From Pseudomonadota bacterium (GTDB taxonomy: Bacteria; Pseudomonadota; Alphaproteobacteria; Rhodospirillales; 2-02-FULL-58-16), in the NCBI GenBank assembly GCA_022572335.1, contig JACZWD010000098.1, forward strand, positions 1-9,604: a stretch of DNA of 9,604 nucleotides, given 5' to 3'. Positions 6,036 through 9,604 of this stretch are shown in pieces. Within the stretch, counting starts at the first letter, position 1. Each line of letters begins with the position of its first letter. Made by a program: the position numbers and the translations under genes. The notes beneath the pieces were generated by a model. The model was not told where the DNA came from. It searched no databases and saw only the letters and a list, made by a program, of their open reading frames with translations.

Positions 6036-7739
6036 TCAGATCACCGGCGTTTCCCGGTAGGTCCCCCACAGCTCCTTCAAGGACTCGACGATTTCGCCCA
6101 TGGACGCCCTGGCCTTCACCAACTCGATGGTGACGGGCATGATGTTGGCGTCCTCGTCCGCGGCCACGGCCTTCAGGTCCTCCAGCAGCCGCGCCACCCG
6201 CCCGCCGTCCCGCTGGCTGCGCACCCGGTGCAGGGTTTCGATCTGGCGCCGTTCCGTTTCAGGATCATACGGGTGGGTTTCGATGCCGGTGTCTTTCTCT
6301 TCCTCCTCCACGTACTTGTTGACGCCGATGACCGGGCGTTCGCCGTTGGCTTTCTTGAGCGCGAAGGCGTAGGCCGAATCGGCGATCTCCTTTTGGAACC
6401 AGCCGTCCTCGATGGCCTTCAACGTGCCGCCCATGCGGTCCACCTCGTCGAGGATGGCGAAGATGCGCTCTTCCATTTCGGTGGTCAGGCTCTCGATGTA
6501 ATACGAGCCCCCGAGCGGGTCGATGACGGCGGCGACATTGGTTTCATCGGCGATCACCTGCTGGGTCCTGAGCGCCAGTTTCATGGCCTCCTCGGTGGGG
6601 ATGGCGAAGGCCTCGTCCAGGCCGTTGGTGTGCAGGCTCTGGGCGCCGCCGAGCACCGCCGCCAACGCCTGATAGGCGGTGCGGATCACGTTGACCTTGT
6701 GCTGGGGCTTGGTCAGGGTCGCCGCCGCCGTCTGGCAGTGGAAGCGCAGGCGCATGGATTCGGGCTTCGCCGCGCCGAAGCGGTCCTTCATGATCTTGGC
6801 GTACACCCGGCGCACGGCGCGGAACTTGGCCACCTCCTCGAAGAAATCGGCCTGGCTGACGAAATAGTAGGCGAGCCGGGGGGCGAAATCGTCGACCGGG
6901 ATTCCCGCCTTCACCACCTCTTCCACGTAGGCGATGGCGTTGGCCATGGTGAAGGCCGCCTCCTGCACCGCCGTCGCCCCGGCTTCCGAGATGTGGTAGC
7001 CGGAGATGTTGACCGGGTTGTAGCGCTTCATGTGCCGGGCCGCGTACACGATGGTGTCGCGCACGATGCGCATGGACGGCCGGGGCGGATAGATCCATTC
7101 CTTCTGGGCGATGTATTCCTTGAGGATGTCGTTCTGGATGGTGCCCGACAGCCGGTCCAGGTCGTCGCCCCGCTGCTCGGCCAGGGCGACGTACATGGCG
7201 AGCAGGATCCAGGCGCTGGGGTTGATCGTCATGGACACCGAGACGCGGGTCAGGTCGATGCCCTCGAACAGGGCCTCCATGTCGTCCAGGGTGTCCACGG
7301 CCACCCCTTCCCGGCCCACCTCGCCCACGCACATGGGATGATCGGAGTCGTAGCCCATGAGGGTGGGCATGTCGAAGTCGGTGGACAGCCCGGTCTGGCC
7401 CTGGGCGATCAGGTACTTGAAGCGCCGGTTGGTGTCGGCGCCGGTGCCGAAGCCGGCGATCTGGCGCATGGTCCACAGGCGGCCCCGGTACATGGTCGGA
7501 TAGGGGCCGCGGGTAAAGGGATAGCGGCCCGGAAGGCCGATGTCTTCGAGGGGCGTGCGAGCGCCGTCCACGGCCGTGTAGATGCGCTTCACGGGCAGGC
7601 CGGAGGCGGTCTCGTATTCCTCCCTGCCCTCCGGCCGGCGGGCCAGGAAGGCCGCCAGCTCGTTCGCCTCCCAGTCTTCGAGCATCCGCCGCGCCCGGTC
7701 GCCGGCGGAGCCGTTCAAGGCGTCGTCTGTCTCGCTCAT
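6036..7739 (-). CDS. hcmA: 2-hydroxyisobutyryl-CoA mutase large subunit (cobalamin-dependent acyl-CoA mutase)
   Basis: Predicted to interconvert 2-hydroxyisobutyryl-CoA and 3-hydroxybutyryl-CoA by a cobalamin radical carbon-skeleton rearrangement. Seen: 567 residues spanning only the substrate-binding barrel; the sequence ends after the barrel region and has no DxHxxG cobalamin-binding domain, so a separate small subunit is required. Family motifs are clear: TRGPYPTMYRG near 76-86, GTIQNDILKEY at 199-209, SGYHISEAGA with His249, and QSLHTNGLDEA. Substrate residues: Ile94 in MRQIAGFG (Tyr89 in methylmalonyl-CoA mutase, Phe in isobutyryl-CoA mutase), Asp121 in LSTDFDMP (Ala in both) and Gln212 in IAQKEW (Arg207 in methylmalonyl-CoA mutase). 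This Ile/Asp/Gln set, spaced 27 and 91 residues apart, matches Ile90, Asp117 and Gln208 of Aquincola HcmA. Automatic annotation would probably say methylmalonyl-CoA mutase. It starts four bases after the GTPase stop, with GGGAGGA at 7754-7748. Confidence 0.87.
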   Translation of the reverse strand: MSETDDALNGSAGDRARRMLEDWEANELAAFLARRPEGREEYETASGLPVKRIYTAVDGARTPLEDIGLPGRYPFTRGPYPTMYRGRLWTMRQIAGFGTGADTNRRFKYLIAQGQTGLSTDFDMPTLMGYDSDHPMCVGEVGREGVAVDTLDDMEALFEGIDLTRVSVSMTINPSAWILLAMYVALAEQRGDDLDRLSGTIQNDILKEYIAQKEWIYPPRPSMRIVRDTIVYAARHMKRYNPVNISGYHISEAGATAVQEAAFTMANAIAYVEEVVKAGIPVDDFAPRLAYYFVSQADFFEEVAKFRAVRRVYAKIMKDRFGAAKPESMRLRFHCQTAAATLTKPQHKVNVIRTAYQALAAVLGGAQSLHTNGLDEAFAIPTEEAMKLALRTQQVIADETNVAAVIDPLGGSYYIESLTTEMEERIFAILDEVDRMGGTLKAIEDGWFQKEIADSAYAFALKKANGERPVIGVNKYVEEEEKDTGIETHPYDPETERRQIETLHRVRSQRDGGRVARLLEDLKAVAADEDANIMPVTIELVKARASMGEIVESLKELWGTYRETPVI

Positions 7740-7743
7740 GGCG

Positions 7744-8682
7744 TCAGTCCTCCCGAGAGGCGGCGAGCATGTCCATCGCCGCCGCGTAAGGGTCCACCTC
7801 GCGCGCCATCACCCGGTCCAGAAGCCCGGCCAGCCTGCCGTCGTGGCGGCCGGCGAAGCGGGTGCGGACGATATCCTCGGCGATCCCGAGGATGCGCGTC
7901 TCCGCGATGCGCCGGCGGCGCAGGGCGATCCCGCCCGAGTCCTCCAGGTGGGCGCGGTGGGCGTCGATGGCCGCCAGCAGGTCGCCGATGCCTTCGTCGT
8001 TCTCGGCGCTGGTCGGCAGCACCGGCACCTGCCACGCGTCGCCGCCCGCCACGCCCAGGGTCAACATGCCCTGGAGGTCGATCAGCGTCCGGTTGGCGTC
8101 CGCCCGGTCGCACTTGCTGACCACGTGGATGTCGGCGATCTCCAGGAGGCCCGCCTTGATGGCCTGGATGTCGTCGCCCAGGCCCGGCGCCGAAAGCACG
8201 ACGACGGTGTGGGCCGCCTGGAGAATGTCGACTTCGTCCTGGCCGACGCCCACGGTCTCCACCACCACCATGTCGAACCCGGCGGCGTCCAGGATGTCGA
8301 CGGAGTCCAGGCTGGCCCGGGCCAGGCCGCCCACCGCCCCGTGGGTGGCCATGGAGCGGATGAAGACGCCGGGATCGCCGCTGAGCCCGGTCATGCGCAC
8401 CCGGTCGCCGAGGATGGCGCCGCCGGAAAAGGGACTGGACGGGTCGACGGCGACGATGCCCACCTTGCGCCCGGAGGCGCGAATGGCCCGGGCCAGCACC
8501 CGGGCGAGGACGGATTTGCCGCTGCCCGGCACGCCGGTCAGGCCGACCACGTGGGCGCGGCCGGTGTGCCGGTAAATCTCGGCAAGCGCGGCGCGGCAAT
8601 CCCCGCCCCCGGCCTCGGCGCGGGACATCATCCTGGCGATGCCGCGGACGCGCCCGGCGAGGACGTCTTCAACCATGTCCAT
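7744..8682 (-). CDS. meaB: MeaB/ArgK-family G-protein chaperone of the acyl-CoA mutase
   Basis: GTPase that is expected to load, protect or repair the cobalamin cofactor of the neighbouring mutase. Seen: 312 residues, normal for the family. The P-loop GVPGSGKS is at 50-57. The DPSSPFSGGAILGDRVRM segment at 80-97 is characteristic of MeaB/ArgK proteins, as are RSMATHG at 109-115 and VETVGVGQ at 141-148 (G3 region). The guanine-specificity motif, normally NKxD, reads SKCD at 189-192, an uncommon Asn-to-Ser change that keeps Asp192. The C-terminal helix region should form the dimer arm. The start ATG at 8682 overlaps the ligase stop by 14 bases; ATG 8676 (Met3) would overlap by eight. Known: methylmalonyl-CoA mutase uses MeaB and HCM operons carry a MeaB-like gene called meaH; context makes this the HCM-dedicated copy. 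The symbol names the family, not a proven orthologue. Confidence 0.92.
   Translation of the reverse strand: MDMVEDVLAGRVRGIARMMSRAEAGGGDCRAALAEIYRHTGRAHVVGLTGVPGSGKSVLARVLARAIRASGRKVGIVAVDPSSPFSGGAILGDRVRMTGLSGDPGVFIRSMATHGAVGGLARASLDSVDILDAAGFDMVVVETVGVGQDEVDILQAAHTVVVLSAPGLGDDIQAIKAGLLEIADIHVVSKCDRADANRTLIDLQGMLTLGVAGGDAWQVPVLPTSAENDEGIGDLLAAIDAHRAHLEDSGGIALRRRRIAETRILGIAEDIVRTRFAGRHDGRLAGLLDRVMAREVDPYAAAMDMLAASRED
7748..7754 (-). promoter_or_regulatory. Ribosome binding site of the mutase gene, inside the GTPase gene
   Basis: GGGAGGA reads from 7754 to 7748 on the minus strand, eight bases before the ATG at 7739. It overlaps the last codons of the GTPase gene, which fits coupled translation of the two genes. 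Confidence 0.7.
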
Positions 8683-9604
8683 CGGCGCCGTCCATCTTCT
8701 GGCTGAGCGAGCGGAAGAGGTCGCGGTCGTCGACCACCCGGCGCGCCTTGAAATCGGTGCGCGGGATGACGCCCGCCTCCACCACCTCGACCCGGGCGCG
8801 CACGCCCAGCACGCGGTTGAGGCCGCCCTCGGCCTCGGCGCGCAGCCTGGTCACGGCGTCGGCGCCGGCCTCGTAGATGCCGGCCGCGGCGTCCATGCGC
8901 ACCAGAAGCTCGTCCATGGCGCCGTCGCGGGTGATGACGATGCGGTGCTCGCCGCCGTAGCCGGACAACTCGTTGAGGACGGAATCGATGGCGCTGGGAT
9001 AGATGTTCTCGCCGCGCACGGTGAACATGTCGTCGATGCGCCCGTAGATGCCCTGGGGCAGGCGCGGGTACGTCCGCCCGCACGGGCCGGGCCCGTCCAC
9101 CCAGTGGGTCAGGTCGCCCGAAACCAGGCGGATCATGGGCTGGGACGTGCGCTCCAGATTGGTGTACACCGGCGTCCCCTGGCTGCCGTAGGGCACCCGC
9201 CGGTAAGATTTGGGATCACAGACCTCCGTGTACACCATGTCCTGCCAGACGAGCATGCCCTCGGTCTCGGCGGTGCCCGCCAGGTTCATCCACGGCGTCA
9301 CCTCGGCCATGGAACCGCAGTCGACGACCCGGGCGCCGTAGGTCTCCTCGATGCGCCGGCGGATGCTGGGGATGGAGGCCCCGGGCTCGCCGGAAAAGAA
9401 CATCACCTTGAGCCCGAAGTCCCGGGGGTCCAGCCCTTCCTCCGCCGCCACCTCGGCCAGATGGAGGGCATAGGACGGCGTGCTGTAAAAGGCGGCGGGC
9501 TTGACGATGTTCATCCACATGACGGCGCGGGCGCTCATGCCGTGGGCCCCCGCCCCGAAGGGGAAGCACTTGGCGCCGAGGCGCTCGGCGCCCAGCAGGG
9601 TCGC
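8669..9604 (-). CDS. PaaK-like AMP-forming acyl-CoA ligase, C-terminal part (5' end off the window)
   Basis: Predicted to activate a carboxylic acid to its CoA thioester through an acyl-adenylate. Seen: 311 residues are visible and the frame is open to the right edge, so the N-terminus, including part of the adenylate-forming core, is missing. Numbered from the edge: FFSGEPG at 69-75, GSMAEVTPW at 97-105 (adenine/substrate region, like the YGxSE motif of phenylacetate-CoA ligases), SGDLTHW at 162-168, GRIDDMFTVRGENIYPS at 188-204 (hinge region), and RTDFKARRVVDDR at 282-294, where Lys286 fits the C-terminal catalytic lysine. An ATG at 9538 is internal and not the start. The family resembles phenylacetate-CoA ligase, but the operon partners point to 2-hydroxyisobutyrate-CoA ligase (Hcl) instead. 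The substrate is inferred from context only. The 3' end overlaps the GTPase start, suggesting coupled translation. Confidence 0.85.
   Translation of the reverse strand, partial: ATLLGAERLGAKCFPFGAGAHGMSARAVMWMNIVKPAAFYSTPSYALHLAEVAAEEGLDPRDFGLKVMFFSGEPGASIPSIRRRIEETYGARVVDCGSMAEVTPWMNLAGTAETEGMLVWQDMVYTEVCDPKSYRRVPYGSQGTPVYTNLERTSQPMIRLVSGDLTHWVDGPGPCGRTYPRLPQGIYGRIDDMFTVRGENIYPSAIDSVLNELSGYGGEHRIVITRDGAMDELLVRMDAAAGIYEAGADAVTRLRAEAEGGLNRVLGVRARVEVVEAGVIPRTDFKARRVVDDRDLFRSLSQKMDGADGHG

Noticed and set aside
6036..7739. Methylmalonyl-CoA mutase as the identity of the large subunit
   Set aside because: Tyr89 and Arg207, which contact the methylmalonyl carboxylate, are replaced by Ile and Gln, and the usual fused B12-binding domain is absent.
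6024..8120. Long open frame on the plus strand opposite the mutase and GTPase genes (698 codons)
   Set aside because: It crosses the boundary of two well-supported genes, ends in a Pro/Arg/Gly-rich tail and has no recognisable motif, so it is an antisense shadow.
1..9604. CRISPR arrays, tRNA or rRNA genes, transposases, prophage genes
   Set aside because: No regularly spaced direct repeats, RNA-gene signatures or mobile-element proteins were seen on either strand.

Overview
The window looks like chromosomal DNA of a GC-rich alphaproteobacterium, most likely from the Rhodospirillales or a relative. The reasons are strong third-position GC bias, a class I polyhydroxyalkanoate synthase, Shine-Dalgarno-led genes and a perfect CtrA-type box (TTAA-N7-TTAAC). 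The taxon is an inference from these traits, not from a database match.

Layout, left to right. (1) 1-430, minus strand: the start of a lipoprotein gene that runs off the left edge. (2) 431-647: a divergent intergenic region. (3) 648-2441, plus: phaC, a class I PHA synthase with its full Cys-Asp-His triad. (4) 2585-3532, plus: an unrecognised 315-residue protein with a CtrA-type box about 110 bases upstream. (5) 3533-3812: a gene-free stretch with a GC-rich hairpin. (6) 3813-4361, plus: an exported SoxW-like thioredoxin-fold protein with a CYYC active site. (7) 4467-5861, plus: an exported protein with an unfamiliar N-terminal domain and about six TPR units. (8) 5862-6035: a convergent junction. 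(9) 6036-9604, minus: a tightly packed run of three genes, transcribed as acyl-CoA ligase (5' end off the window), MeaB-type GTPase and cobalamin-dependent acyl-CoA mutase large subunit.

The most informative part is the minus-strand operon. The mutase resembles methylmalonyl-CoA mutase but carries Ile94, Asp121 and Gln212 at the three substrate-determining positions. Methylmalonyl-CoA mutase has Tyr, Ala and Arg there. The Ile/Asp/Gln set, with identical spacing, is the signature of 2-hydroxyisobutyryl-CoA mutase (HcmA). With an acid-CoA ligase and a MeaB-type chaperone GTPase in the same operon, this reads as a pathway that activates 2-hydroxyisobutyrate to its CoA ester and isomerises it to 3-hydroxybutyryl-CoA. 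The cobalamin-binding small subunit (HcmB) is not in the window and must lie upstream of the ligase or elsewhere. 3-Hydroxybutyryl-CoA is also the kind of substrate PhaC polymerises, so the two ends of the window touch the same metabolite pool, although stereochemistry may keep them apart.
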